DNA of 64,000 nt from Caldilineaceae bacterium (GTDB taxonomy: Bacteria; Chloroflexota; Anaerolineae; Caldilineales; Caldilineaceae): NCBI GenBank assembly GCA_022842065.1, contig JALHQH010000031.1, positions 5,245-69,244 on the forward strand, given 5' to 3'. Below the pieces are notes generated by a model. The model made no database searches. It had not been told where the DNA came from and saw nothing but the letters and a program-made list of their open reading frames with translations. Below are positions 10,322-18,972 of the stretch, piece by piece. How positions within the stretch are numbered: the stretch's first letter is position 1; the number at the start of each line of letters is the position of its first letter. The position numbers and the translations under genes are program-made.

Positions 10322-10356
10322 AAAAACTATGTGTATTGAGATATTAGGACAATAGA

Positions 10357-10572
10357 ATGAAGCGGTTTGGTGAGAAGTTGAGAAGATTACGTCAGAAAAG
10401 TGGGCTGACGACGCGGAAATTAGCTACAATATTAGAGATGAAGTCTCACAGCCATGTTGCTGATATGGAAAGCGGAAGAAGCTATCCATCAGTAGAACTC
10501 TTACTTAAATTAGCAGATTTATTTCACGTTACTACTGATCAGTTATTGCGAGATGAATTAGAGGTTGAGTAA
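10357..10572 (+). CDS. XRE-family helix-turn-helix regulator (controller-protein-like)
   Basis: A 71-aa single-domain HTH protein (FGEKLRRLRQKSGLTTRKLA, then MESGRSYPSVELLLKLADLF), the size and fold of R-M controller proteins and phage-type repressors. It is transcribed away from the small gene/DndC-like operon, with two identical palindromes between them, so it probably represses or times both directions. AGGA lies 7 nt before the ATG. Regulation is inferred from layout. Confidence 0.85.
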   Translation: MKRFGEKLRRLRQKSGLTTRKLATILEMKSHSHVADMESGRSYPSVELLLKLADLFHVTTDQLLRDELEVE

Positions 10573-10624
10573 AGTGGAATAGTGAAAATTACCATGCGGA
10601 TTTGCATTACAACCTGCTGCAGAA

Positions 10625-12052
10625 TCATGGCGTAACCTCATCATTGCTGGCCTGGCGGCGCGCCATTTCGGCGTGAACTTCCTCACGGCTGCGCCAATCT
10701 TCATTAAAAATCTTTTCGACGCTCTTATGGATCGTTGACCGCCGACGCATCCCATAATGTTGCCACTCGGCATCGAGCAACTTTTGCACTAGTTTGGCGG
10801 GTACCCCATGCGCCTCGCCCAACTCAGCTAAGAGATTCGCTTCAAGCTGCCCTGGGGCATAGACATCGTTCTGTTCCCAGGCGATGCTTTGTCCAGTGAC
10901 TTGCTGGTAAATCGCCGGCAGTGAATCCCCCCAATCCTGGCGTTCCATGCGCCAGATGCGGCGGATCTCACGCAACTCATCGCTGCTGATCAACCGGAAT
11001 TCCGGATCATGGCCTTGGATTTCTTTTTGCGCTTTTAACAAGCGCCGTAACATCTCTTTCGAAAATTCCAGGGTATAAGTGCGATAGCGCAGCCGCCCAT
11101 CGTCGGTAATCTTGATGCGCCCATCACGCCCACGGAATTCGCGCTGTTGCGGCTTTACTTCGGGATCTTGGGTTGACGAAAGCCAATCGCGATAATCAAG
11201 GAGCGGTGCCATCCATTCCTCACCGGAATCGATCATCGCCTCCATTGATTTATCCTTGGTCACAACCGTACAGACCCAACAACCAAAGCGACTGCCACCA
11301 CAGGACGCCGTTTTGCTATCCACCATAAGGGGACATTCGCCATCCTGGGCAGAACGATAAAGGGCTGCCAGTTGGCGGTTATCCCCATGCCACGGGTTGG
11401 GCACTTGCAGCAGATAGGTCCAAATATCATCGGTCGTAAAATCTTCAATCGGCATATAAACCCAGGCCCCTGGCAATTGGCCGTGGCGCGCCAATTGATT
11501 GCCGGTAAATCGGTGCATCTCCAGTACTTGATCGCGTGTGGCACTTTCACCGCGACGGCTACCCAGGAGCAAAATAACTTCGCCATGTTCCGCCACCTTA
11601 CTAAGAATGAAGCGGTTAGATGGATTTATCTTTAATCTTTCGGTACACCACCGAAACCCACTGTTCGGGGCCGGATAACCACGGCCCAGCAAGTTGACCC
11701 AAAAAGTGTCATCCAGGATGGGGGATAGATTATGGGCTTGGAAGGGCAGCTGTTGTTTTTTTGCTTCGCGATTGATTAAATCAAGATTTTCGCGGTTGCG
11801 GTCGACAATAATGGGTGTCTCCACCAGTGTATCGGTTGAGATGATAAAAATCGGCTTGGTACGCTGCTCAACCGGCAAATCTGCTAAGGCATACCAAACC
11901 AACTGTAGTGCCGTTGTTGAATCTTTGCCGCCGCTATAACCGATGACCCAAGGAAAGTGATCGCGCAGATAGGTCTGGCGAATACTTTCATAAAGGTCAG
12001 GTAATTGGCCAAGGATAGATTTACTTTGAGTCGTATGAGTGTTGGTATTCAT
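10625..12052 (-). CDS. dndC: DNA phosphorothioation sulfurtransferase DndC
   Basis: DndC is the PAPS-reductase-like, iron-sulfur ATP pyrophosphatase that supplies sulfur chemistry for backbone phosphorothioation. Visible motifs are SGGKDST (residues 40-46), FRWCTERLKI, LLGSRRGESATRDQ and the Cys cluster SCGGSRFGCWVC. The length (475 aa from ATG 12052) fits DndC. An upstream in-frame ATG at 12133 would add 27 unconserved residues. DndA, DndB, DndD and DndE are not in the window, so it appears orphaned or works with the locally encoded genes. G+C is intermediate between the host and the A+T-rich segment ending at about 10610. Confidence 0.87.
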   Translation of the reverse strand: MNTNTHTTQSKSILGQLPDLYESIRQTYLRDHFPWVIGYSGGKDSTTALQLVWYALADLPVEQRTKPIFIISTDTLVETPIIVDRNRENLDLINREAKKQQLPFQAHNLSPILDDTFWVNLLGRGYPAPNSGFRWCTERLKINPSNRFILSKVAEHGEVILLLGSRRGESATRDQVLEMHRFTGNQLARHGQLPGAWVYMPIEDFTTDDIWTYLLQVPNPWHGDNRQLAALYRSAQDGECPLMVDSKTASCGGSRFGCWVCTVVTKDKSMEAMIDSGEEWMAPLLDYRDWLSSTQDPEVKPQQREFRGRDGRIKITDDGRLRYRTYTLEFSKEMLRRLLKAQKEIQGHDPEFRLISSDELREIRRIWRMERQDWGDSLPAIYQQVTGQSIAWEQNDVYAPGQLEANLLAELGEAHGVPAKLVQKLLDAEWQHYGMRRRSTIHKSVEKIFNEDWRSREEVHAEMARRQASNDEVTP

Positions 12053-12278
12053 CGCTAATATATATCGTGAAAAGTGGTTACTACTTGTAATGTTTGCTAC
12101 GAAGGGGAAATAAAGTTGCAAAGCTGAAATCAATAGATAGCCTGTACCAGGTAAACTATGGTATTATATGTCAAATTTAGTAAATGCAAAACAAACGTTC
12201 TGACAGAACAATGATAGCAAAAGTAAATCTAATGGAGAGATTATAGATAGACTATGTTTGTCTATTGCGGAGATTTGT

Positions 12279-12689
12279 ATGACACTTAATATAACCATTG
12301 AATTGCCATCGTTTGTCCAACAGCAAATGGAACGCAGGGCGCAGGCTGAAGCGCGTTCCGTCGCCGATTTGATTCGCGAACTTGTGTTGCAAAACTGGCA
12401 GACAAGCCCACGTTTACCTGACGATGTTGAAACAGAATTAGCAGCCTTACCTAACCTCTCGGATGAGGCGCTGTGGGTGTTAGCACGTACGACCTTGACT
12501 GCCGGTGAGCAAAGTACCTTAGCCACCCTTAATCACAAGGCGAAGACAACAAAACTCACGTTTGCAGAAGAAGCACGGTTGACGACGTTGCTTGAGCTGT
12601 ATGATCGCGCTTTAGTAAGACGTGCTCAGGCCGCAGTCATCTTACAGCAGCGCGGCCATAATCTGCAGAATCCAACTGTGTTGCAATAA
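12279..12689 (+). CDS. Conserved hypothetical protein paired with HNH nuclease
   Basis: A 136-aa mostly helical protein beginning TLNITIELPSFVQQQ. The N-terminus resembles the strand-helix start of ribbon-helix-helix proteins, and the C-terminal half has two leucine-rich helices. ATG 12279 has GGAG 6 nt upstream and is preferred over 12258. Its stop codon is one base from the next gene, so the two are translationally coupled. Such small-protein/HNH pairs recur in cyanobacteria and Chloroflexota, but their function is unknown to me. Confidence 0.7.
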   Translation: MTLNITIELPSFVQQQMERRAQAEARSVADLIRELVLQNWQTSPRLPDDVETELAALPNLSDEALWVLARTTLTAGEQSTLATLNHKAKTTKLTFAEEARLTTLLELYDRALVRRAQAAVILQQRGHNLQNPTVLQ

Positions 12690-12690
12690 A

Positions 12691-13116
12691 ATGAGTGGTT
12701 CATATATCTCTGCAGTACTCAGAAAAAGCATTGAAGATCGAGCGCTGCTCCGTTGTGAATATTGCCAAACACAGCAACTCATTATCGGTATGCCGCTCGA
12801 AATTGAGCACATTATCCCGACGGCCAATGGCGGTATTACGGAAGAAACGAATCTATGTCTTGCTTGTCCTCGTTGTAATCGATATAAATCTGTACAAACC
12901 GCGGCTATCGATCCTGAGACTGGCCACAAAGTAGCGCTCTTTCATCCGCGTCAGCAAAACTGGCATGAACACTTTATCTGGCAGGATAATGGAATTCGCC
13001 TTGTTGGGTTAACTTCAACCGGACGGGCAACGATCAATGCCCTACAAATGAACAATGATTTTGTGGTGCGTGCTCGCAAACTCTGGATCGAGCAAAACTG
13101 GCATCCACCCGAATAG
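12691..13116 (+). CDS. Small HNH endonuclease
   Basis: A 141-aa HNH nuclease: zinc Cys pair CEYC, core IEHIIPTANGG, NLCLACPRCN with the second CxxC, then YK. It matches the standalone HNH family of about 140-170 aa. It starts one base after the upstream stop codon. It could serve in defence or in a mobile-element context; no intron or transposon is visible around it. Confidence 0.88.
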   Translation: MSGSYISAVLRKSIEDRALLRCEYCQTQQLIIGMPLEIEHIIPTANGGITEETNLCLACPRCNRYKSVQTAAIDPETGHKVALFHPRQQNWHEHFIWQDNGIRLVGLTSTGRATINALQMNNDFVVRARKLWIEQNWHPPE

Positions 13117-13158
13117 TTAAAATTTATCATCAAAAAAGCAAGCGAAGCGAGGAATCCC

Positions 13159-14214
13159 ATGCCCAAAAACAAATACCCACCCATTCTCGACGGCCACAAT
13201 GATACGATTCTGGATATCCTGCGCGGTCGCGATTTTTTTGATGAGAGCGAACAAGGGCACATCGACTTTGGCCGCGCACAGGAAGGTGGACTGGGCGGCG
13301 GCTTTTTTGCCGTCTTTACCCCGTCGCCGAAGCCGATGGGGGGCTTCCCCGGCATGCAACAGGATGCGAGTGGGGGCTATTACATGCCCTTGCCCGACCC
13401 GCTGGAACATCGCTATGCGCTCAACTTTGTCATGCGCGCCCTACGTGGCCTCTATGACATCGAACGGCAGGGCAAAGGTAAAATCAAGATCGTGCGCAAC
13501 GCCGAGGAGTTGACCACCTGTCTCGATGACGGCACCTTTGCCATGATCCTGCACTTTGAAGGGGTCGAAGCGATTGACACCGACCTCAACGCCCTGCATC
13601 TCTTTTACCAGGCCGGTCTGCGCTCGGTGGGGATCACCTGGAGCCGGCCGACCGCCTTTGGCCACGGCGTGCCCTTCGCCTTCCCTGCCGGCCCCGATAT
13701 TGGCCCTGGGCTGACGGAGGCGGGCAAGCGGTTGGTCAAGGAGTGCAATCAACTGGGCATTATGATCGACCTCTCGCATCTCAACGAAAAGGGCTTTTGG
13801 GATGTGGCGCAGATCAGCGAAAAACCGCTAGTCGCCACCCACTCGAACGCCCATGTGCTCGCCGCGACCCCGCGCAACCTCACCGACAAGCAGCTTGACG
13901 CGGTCCAAGAGTCGGATGGGCTGGTGGGGATCAACTTTCATATCGGCTTCTTGCGTGAAGATGGCCGCTCTGACCTGGAAACGTCGCTCACCGAGATTGT
14001 GCGCCACGCCGCCTACATCGCTGACCGGATTGGCATCAACCATGTCGCGCTTGGCTCGGACTTTGACGGTGCCACCATGCCCCATGATCTCAAAGACGCC
14101 GCCGGTTTACCCAAACTGATGAAGGCCCTCAAGGATCATGGTTTTGACAAGAAGGCGCTGAAGAAGATTGCCAACGAAAATTGGCTGCGTGTGTTGCGCA
14201 AGACTTGGCAGTGA
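13159..14214 (+). CDS. Membrane dipeptidase family protein (peptidase M19)
   Basis: A zinc dipeptidase of the renal-dipeptidase TIM-barrel family, hydrolysing dipeptides, some with a D-residue at the C-terminal position. Metal ligands are visible in order: DGHNDT (HxD), HFEGVEAID (Glu), DLSHLNEKGFWD (His), ATHSNAH (His) and GSDFDGA (Asp). The 351-aa length is typical. No signal peptide is seen, so it is probably cytoplasmic. GAGGAAT precedes the ATG. It is a monocistronic gene followed by a long hairpin. Confidence 0.92.
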   Translation: MPKNKYPPILDGHNDTILDILRGRDFFDESEQGHIDFGRAQEGGLGGGFFAVFTPSPKPMGGFPGMQQDASGGYYMPLPDPLEHRYALNFVMRALRGLYDIERQGKGKIKIVRNAEELTTCLDDGTFAMILHFEGVEAIDTDLNALHLFYQAGLRSVGITWSRPTAFGHGVPFAFPAGPDIGPGLTEAGKRLVKECNQLGIMIDLSHLNEKGFWDVAQISEKPLVATHSNAHVLAATPRNLTDKQLDAVQESDGLVGINFHIGFLREDGRSDLETSLTEIVRHAAYIADRIGINHVALGSDFDGATMPHDLKDAAGLPKLMKALKDHGFDKKALKKIANENWLRVLRKTWQ

Positions 14215-14293
14215 AAACCGAACACGAATTGAGCTGATGAAAATCTCCTTCAATTCGCTCCCATTGCCTCAGGCTTTCATACACGACAGACAA

Positions 14294-14361
14294 TACAACA
14301 GATTCGGAAAACAGCAGATAAGACAGTCTACAAATATCTGCTGTTTTCCGAATCTGTTGTA
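14294..14361. repeat. Perfect inverted repeat, 27-bp arms
   Basis: The arms at 14294-14320 and 14335-14361 are exact inverse complements, with a 14-nt loop. It fills the gap between the dipeptidase and the next gene. It lacks a T-run, and its sequence is unlike the other hairpins of the window. Confidence 0.9.
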
Positions 14362-14503
14362 GTATTCCCACGTCCTTGCCAAGGCTACGCGCTGTGATCT
14401 TGCGCACACCCTCCTTATTGCCCACACAATAGCGTCGTCGCTAATTTCCGCTTATCTTTGCCTTAGCACAACGTGAAGAAGCGCGCAACAAGGAGCGACC
14501 ACC

Positions 14504-17317
14504 ATGAACCCAGTCCGAAGATTTCTACTGCTGCTAAGTATCTTTTCAATCCTATTCACCATGCTGCCGACGGTGGCCACTGCTGCCCCCCAAGCCCAGG
14601 CCGCCGTTGACCGTATCTTCCCCGCCGCCGATGTTGCCACCGCCGATCTTTCCGATGGCGCGACCGGTGAACTGGTCACTGCTGCCGGCGTCTTACCCTC
14701 TAGCCTCTATGACCCCGATGAAATTGAGTGGTCCTCGATTCGGGGCCTTTCCAGTAGCGCCTTTAGCGATCACTTCAATGCCATGAAGGGCGAGTACTTG
14801 ATGATGGACATTGAAGTGGATGAGATCGACGGCGAACAGCGGGTCTCTGCCGTTTGGCAGCGCAACACCGACAACCGTGGCTGGGCCGAACATCGTAACC
14901 TGAACACCGACGCCTTCCACGCGAAGTGGACTGAACTAAAAGACGCTGGCTATCGCTTGGTCGATCAAGAAGCCTATACGCTGGGTGGGCAGTGGTACTA
15001 TGCCGGCATCTGGGTCGAAAACAAAGAGAACCTGGCCTGGGCATCCTACCGCAACTTGACTACCGAAGAATTTTCGCAGCGGTTCGCCGAATTTCGCGAC
15101 GCCGGCTATTTGATAGTCGATGTCGAGGGCTATTCCACCAGCACTGGTCTACGTTATGCGATGATCTGGGTCAAGAACACGGAAAATCTGGCTTGGGCCG
15201 AATATCGCGACCTGAGCAGTGACGGCTTTGCCCAGAAATTTGAAGAACTGCGGGCGACCCATCGCATGTGGGATGTGGAATCCTACCGCCATAATGGGGT
15301 GCAGTACTATGCCGGCATCTGGGTCGAAAATAAGAATGGCCGCGGCTGGGCTGAATATCGCGATATGACCGAGACCGGCTATCGCAATCGCTGGTATCGC
15401 ATGCGCGATCTGGGCTATCGCTTGATCGACTTTAATATCTATCCCACTGCCGACGGCGAACGCTACGCCGGCATCTGGCGGCAGAACAGTGACCGGCCCG
15501 ATTGGTCGCTGCGTGAGGGGGTTGATAATCTGGCTCAAGCGCATTTGGACAGCTTCACTGTGCCCGGCCTGAGTGTGGCAATTGCCAAGGACGGCGTTAT
15601 TCAATATATGCGCGGCTTTGGTTTTCAGGAAGCCGATGAAGGCGTCTGGTACTCGGCGCGCACGCTCAATCGCTTGGCCTCGGTGGCCAAGACCGTGGGC
15701 GCGGTGCTGGCCTTGCGTCTCTGGCAGGATGGGGTGATCAACGATTTGGATGCCGCCAGCGATACCATCCTCGCCACCTTGCCGGCCCACCATACACATA
15801 CCGTGCGCCAGTTGCTTTCGAACCGTGCGGGTATCGGTCACTATCCTGAATACAACGTGCCGATCCAGCAGTACAACACCGCCTTGGCCGCATCGCAAGC
15901 CTTTTGGAATACGGACAGCAACCCAAATGTCGCCGGCACCCAACTCTTCTATGCGCCGGGGACGGACTGTGTTTACAGCACCCATGCCCATACAATTCTC
16001 GGCGCGGTGCTCGAAGCCGCCACCGGCGAAAACATCACCGACTTGGTGGAAGAGGAACTGAGCGTGCCCTTTAACCTGCCGACCTTGCAGACGGAAAATC
16101 GCACTGATGGCGATGACAACCGCAGCGCGATCTACAACAGCGCCAACGCCGATGTCCCCGCTGACAATATCAGTTGGAAGATCCTGGGCGGTGGGCTGGA
16201 GTCATCCGCCTATGACTTGCTGCGCTTTGGCATGAAAACCCTCGACGGCACGATCATCAACGCCGACACGCTGACCGAAATGCAACTGGCGCCCAACCCG
16301 ACCAATTGTAACGATCCCAACTGGGGCAACATGGGCAACTATGCCTTGGGTCTGCAAGTTGGCACGCAGAAAGGGACCACCGTGCTCTGGAAGGGGGGCA
16401 ATCAACTGGGGTCCAATACGCACATTCGTCTCTATCCGGATGAGAACATGGTCATCGTCGTTCTCGCCAATCGAAACGAGAATCACAGCACCGCGACCCT
16501 GGCCACCCAGATCGGCGACCTGATTTTGGACGCAGAAGCCGCCGCGGGTGACGATGGCGCACGTGGCTATGACTTTGGCGGGCTGCGTCACCAGGTGGCC
16601 GGTAGCCTGCAAGCGTATTTCAACCAGGCACGCCAACTGGTGCTGACCAACATCGGAGGGCGCGGGGCTGAACGATTGACGACCAAACTTGCCAATGTTG
16701 CCTTCTGGCAGAACGCGTTGGAAATGAGCTTCGACATGCAGGCGACCCAGCCTATGCAGACGCTCTTTACGGCAAAAAGCAGCGATGGCCAAGAACGCGC
16801 CACCCTACGTTTGCTCGCCACCCCGACCGGGCTGCAAGTGGGCGCAACCTTTGGGACAACTCCCTATCAGGTACAATATCTGCTTGACAACCTGATTCTG
16901 CACCAACCGGAAGCTGGCCCCGGCACGCCCACCGCTGCCGTCAACTGGGATGAGATCTGGTGTCTCATGGATCTGCCGCACGGCCTGCCCAGCGAGATCT
17001 GCCGGTTGACCATCGAATATGCGCAGCACCAGGACGGCACCTTGGCGTGGAATCTGCGCTTCGCCCAGCCACTCAGCACGACCGACGCCAGTGGCAAAAC
17101 AATCCGCTTCAACCGCGTGCGGCTGGTAAGCGACGGGGCGGGGTTGCAAGCCGCCGGCGTCGCCGATGCCCTGACCTTGGCCGAAATGACGATCACCCCG
17201 ACCAACATGGAAAGCTTAACCCTGGTTGCTGCTCAAGCCGGCGGGTCGGAACTGGTAGGGGCGGTGCCCGTGGTGGGGATAGCGGGGCGGGTCTTCTTGC
17301 CGCTGGTGTTGCGGTAA
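14504..17317 (+). CDS. Secreted beta-lactamase-fold serine hydrolase with N-terminal tandem repeats
   Basis: The 937-aa protein has a signal peptide (residues 1 to about 28). About five repeats of roughly 50 residues follow (68-345), each with words like YYAGIWVENK and GWAEYRDL; they match the tandem-repeat domain found in polyglycine-hydrolase-type proteins. The class C beta-lactamase/DD-peptidase domain has SVAK (Ser393, Lys396) and YST (Tyr491). A beta-rich tail ends in RVFLPLVLR, an ending I associate with secreted Chloroflexota proteins. It is probably a surface peptidase or esterase rather than a resistance enzyme. AAGGAG precedes the ATG. Confidence 0.85.
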   Translation: MNPVRRFLLLLSIFSILFTMLPTVATAAPQAQAAVDRIFPAADVATADLSDGATGELVTAAGVLPSSLYDPDEIEWSSIRGLSSSAFSDHFNAMKGEYLMMDIEVDEIDGEQRVSAVWQRNTDNRGWAEHRNLNTDAFHAKWTELKDAGYRLVDQEAYTLGGQWYYAGIWVENKENLAWASYRNLTTEEFSQRFAEFRDAGYLIVDVEGYSTSTGLRYAMIWVKNTENLAWAEYRDLSSDGFAQKFEELRATHRMWDVESYRHNGVQYYAGIWVENKNGRGWAEYRDMTETGYRNRWYRMRDLGYRLIDFNIYPTADGERYAGIWRQNSDRPDWSLREGVDNLAQAHLDSFTVPGLSVAIAKDGVIQYMRGFGFQEADEGVWYSARTLNRLASVAKTVGAVLALRLWQDGVINDLDAASDTILATLPAHHTHTVRQLLSNRAGIGHYPEYNVPIQQYNTALAASQAFWNTDSNPNVAGTQLFYAPGTDCVYSTHAHTILGAVLEAATGENITDLVEEELSVPFNLPTLQTENRTDGDDNRSAIYNSANADVPADNISWKILGGGLESSAYDLLRFGMKTLDGTIINADTLTEMQLAPNPTNCNDPNWGNMGNYALGLQVGTQKGTTVLWKGGNQLGSNTHIRLYPDENMVIVVLANRNENHSTATLATQIGDLILDAEAAAGDDGARGYDFGGLRHQVAGSLQAYFNQARQLVLTNIGGRGAERLTTKLANVAFWQNALEMSFDMQATQPMQTLFTAKSSDGQERATLRLLATPTGLQVGATFGTTPYQVQYLLDNLILHQPEAGPGTPTAAVNWDEIWCLMDLPHGLPSEICRLTIEYAQHQDGTLAWNLRFAQPLSTTDASGKTIRFNRVRLVSDGAGLQAAGVADALTLAEMTITPTNMESLTLVAAQAGGSELVGAVPVVGIAGRVFLPLVLR

Positions 17318-17330
17318 CACTGTAGCCCTT

Positions 17331-17375
17331 AAAAAATGAGCAGCCGGCGACGCAGTCGCCGGCTGCTCATTTTTT
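17331..17375 (+). terminator. Rho-independent terminator, 21-bp perfect arms
   Basis: The arms at 17331-17351 and 17355-17375 are exact complements around a 3-nt loop, with A6 on the left and T6 on the right, so it would work in both directions. The rest of the gap to 17701 shows only a weak 33-codon frame on the minus strand (17393-17494, GTG start). Confidence 0.92.
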
Positions 17376-17701
17376 AGGCAAGCGTGAGTTGATCAGCTTG
17401 CGCCTTCGATTCGAACCAGTTGCTGCCATTTGGCGCGCTTATCGACTTTCTGATCGGCGACATCTGGAGTGACCGTTTGTGTGGATTTCGCCACCTTTGT
17501 AGTAGGATTGACCTATTACCGTAGTTGCCCGACGGTGGTCTCAATGTGAGCTGATCCAAGCGCGAATCCAGACCGCGATCCATCTTGAACCTGATTACTG
17601 TGGCTGGGGTAGCATGAGCAGTGTAAAAGAGATCGCTGCGACGCGGTTGATGATGTCGTACTCTCTAATCTCATGACAGTGAAACCACAAAGAGGAAAAT
17701 A

Positions 17702-18916
17702 ATGAATCACCACGAGCAGCCCACATCGCAGCCTTACGCGCTGGTACAGGAAAAAGTTGAGCAGGCAACCCAAATTTTGCAAGAAATGGGGGTCGATCTC
17801 TGGCTGACCTTTGTGCGCGAATCGGCGGCGGCGGGGGATCCAATGCTCCCTTTTATCTACGGCCATGATGTGACCTGGCAAAGCGCATTTTTGATCACGC
17901 GCCAGGGGGCGCGCATTGCCATTCTGGGCCACTACGATGCTGAGAATGCGCGGCGCACCGGTGCCTATGATGAAGTGATCACTTACCACCAGGCCTTTAG
18001 CACTGCACTCGTGCCTGTGCTGCAGCGGCTTGATCCCCAACAGATTGCGCTCAACTACTCCACTACCGATGTCCATGCCGATGGGCTCAGCGTTGGGCTC
18101 TATCGGTTGCTTCAGGAGTATTTGCAAGGCACCCCCTATGCCAACCGCTTTGTGTCCGCCGAAGCGATCTGCGGGGCCTTGCGCGGGCGCAAAACGGCAA
18201 GCGAGATCAACCGGATTGCCACCGCGGTAGAGACCACGCTCGCGATTTATGAGCGGACTCTAGCTTATGCCCAAGTCGGGATGACCGAGCGCCAGATCGG
18301 TGACTTTATGCTGACTCAGGTTGATCAACAGCGTTTGGAGACGGCCTGGGAACGCGCCGGCTGCCCAGCGGTCAATAGTGGCCCGGACAAGTTTATCGGC
18401 CACGCCGGCCCGACGGAGAATCTGGTCCAACCGGGTCATCTGCTCCATTTTGACTTTGGGGTGCGTCAGGGGGGCTACTGTTCGGACATGATGCGGCTTG
18501 TCTACTTTTTGCGGGAAGGGGAAACATCCGCGCCCGCGGCGGTGCAGCAAGGGTTTGCTGTGCTACGGCGCGCCATCGACGCCACGAAAGCCGCGTTGCA
18601 GCCGGGGGCCTTGGGTAAGGATGTGGATGCCATTGCGCGCCAGATCATCACCGCTGCCGGCTATCCGGCCTATGGGTGGGCGACGGGCCATCAACTGGGC
18701 CGGGCGTGCCATGATGGCGGGGCACTCTTGGGTCCCGTTTGGGAACGCTATGGCGATAGCCCCAATCAACCAGTGGAAGTGGGCCACGTTTATACGATTG
18801 AGCCAGGATTCGACATTCCCGGCTATGGCCGCATGCAGTTGGAAGAGGATGTCGTGGTAACTGAAAATGGGGCCGTCTATCTTGGCCCACCCCAAACCGA
18901 ATTGATCTTAAAATGA
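17702..18916 (+). CDS. M24-family aminopeptidase (Xaa-Pro peptidase type)
   Basis: A metallopeptidase of the pita-bread fold, removing N-terminal residues next to proline or acting on related substrates. The N-terminal creatinase-like domain covers about 1-170. The catalytic domain carries metal ligands in HFDFGVRQGGYCSDMMR (two Asp), GHQLG (His), YTIEPG (Glu) and LEEDVVV (Glu). The 404-aa length is normal. GAGG precedes the ATG by 6-7 nt. It is a single gene, convergent with the LysM gene across a hairpin. The exact substrate cannot be told from sequence. Confidence 0.9.
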   Translation: MNHHEQPTSQPYALVQEKVEQATQILQEMGVDLWLTFVRESAAAGDPMLPFIYGHDVTWQSAFLITRQGARIAILGHYDAENARRTGAYDEVITYHQAFSTALVPVLQRLDPQQIALNYSTTDVHADGLSVGLYRLLQEYLQGTPYANRFVSAEAICGALRGRKTASEINRIATAVETTLAIYERTLAYAQVGMTERQIGDFMLTQVDQQRLETAWERAGCPAVNSGPDKFIGHAGPTENLVQPGHLLHFDFGVRQGGYCSDMMRLVYFLREGETSAPAAVQQGFAVLRRAIDATKAALQPGALGKDVDAIARQIITAAGYPAYGWATGHQLGRACHDGGALLGPVWERYGDSPNQPVEVGHVYTIEPGFDIPGYGRMQLEEDVVVTENGAVYLGPPQTELILK

Positions 18917-18920
18917 GTTG

Positions 18921-18960
18921 CTGCTCGTCACGCTGCAGCGGAATGCAGCGTGACGAGCAG
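18921..18960. terminator. Hairpin between convergent genes, 17-bp arms
   Basis: The arms at 18921-18937 and 18944-18960 (CTGCTCGTCACGCTGCA and its complement) flank a 6-nt loop, between the M24 peptidase and LysM stop codons. There is no T-run, so termination is likely but not certain. Confidence 0.7.
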
Positions 18961-18972
18961 GTACCTAAAGGC

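Noticed and set aside
14504..17317. Antibiotic-resistance beta-lactamase
   Set aside because: The large repeat and tail domains and general DD-peptidase/esterase similarity give no support for beta-lactam hydrolysis.
17393..17494. A 33-codon minus-strand frame ending KWQQLVRIEGAS
   Set aside because: The translation looks protein-like, but it has only a GTG start with no ribosome-binding site and a stop codon shortly upstream; it may be a gene remnant but cannot be supported.
17516..18127. A 203-codon minus-strand frame opposite the M24 peptidase
   Set aside because: It is a shadow of the well-supported M24 coding sequence on the other strand.
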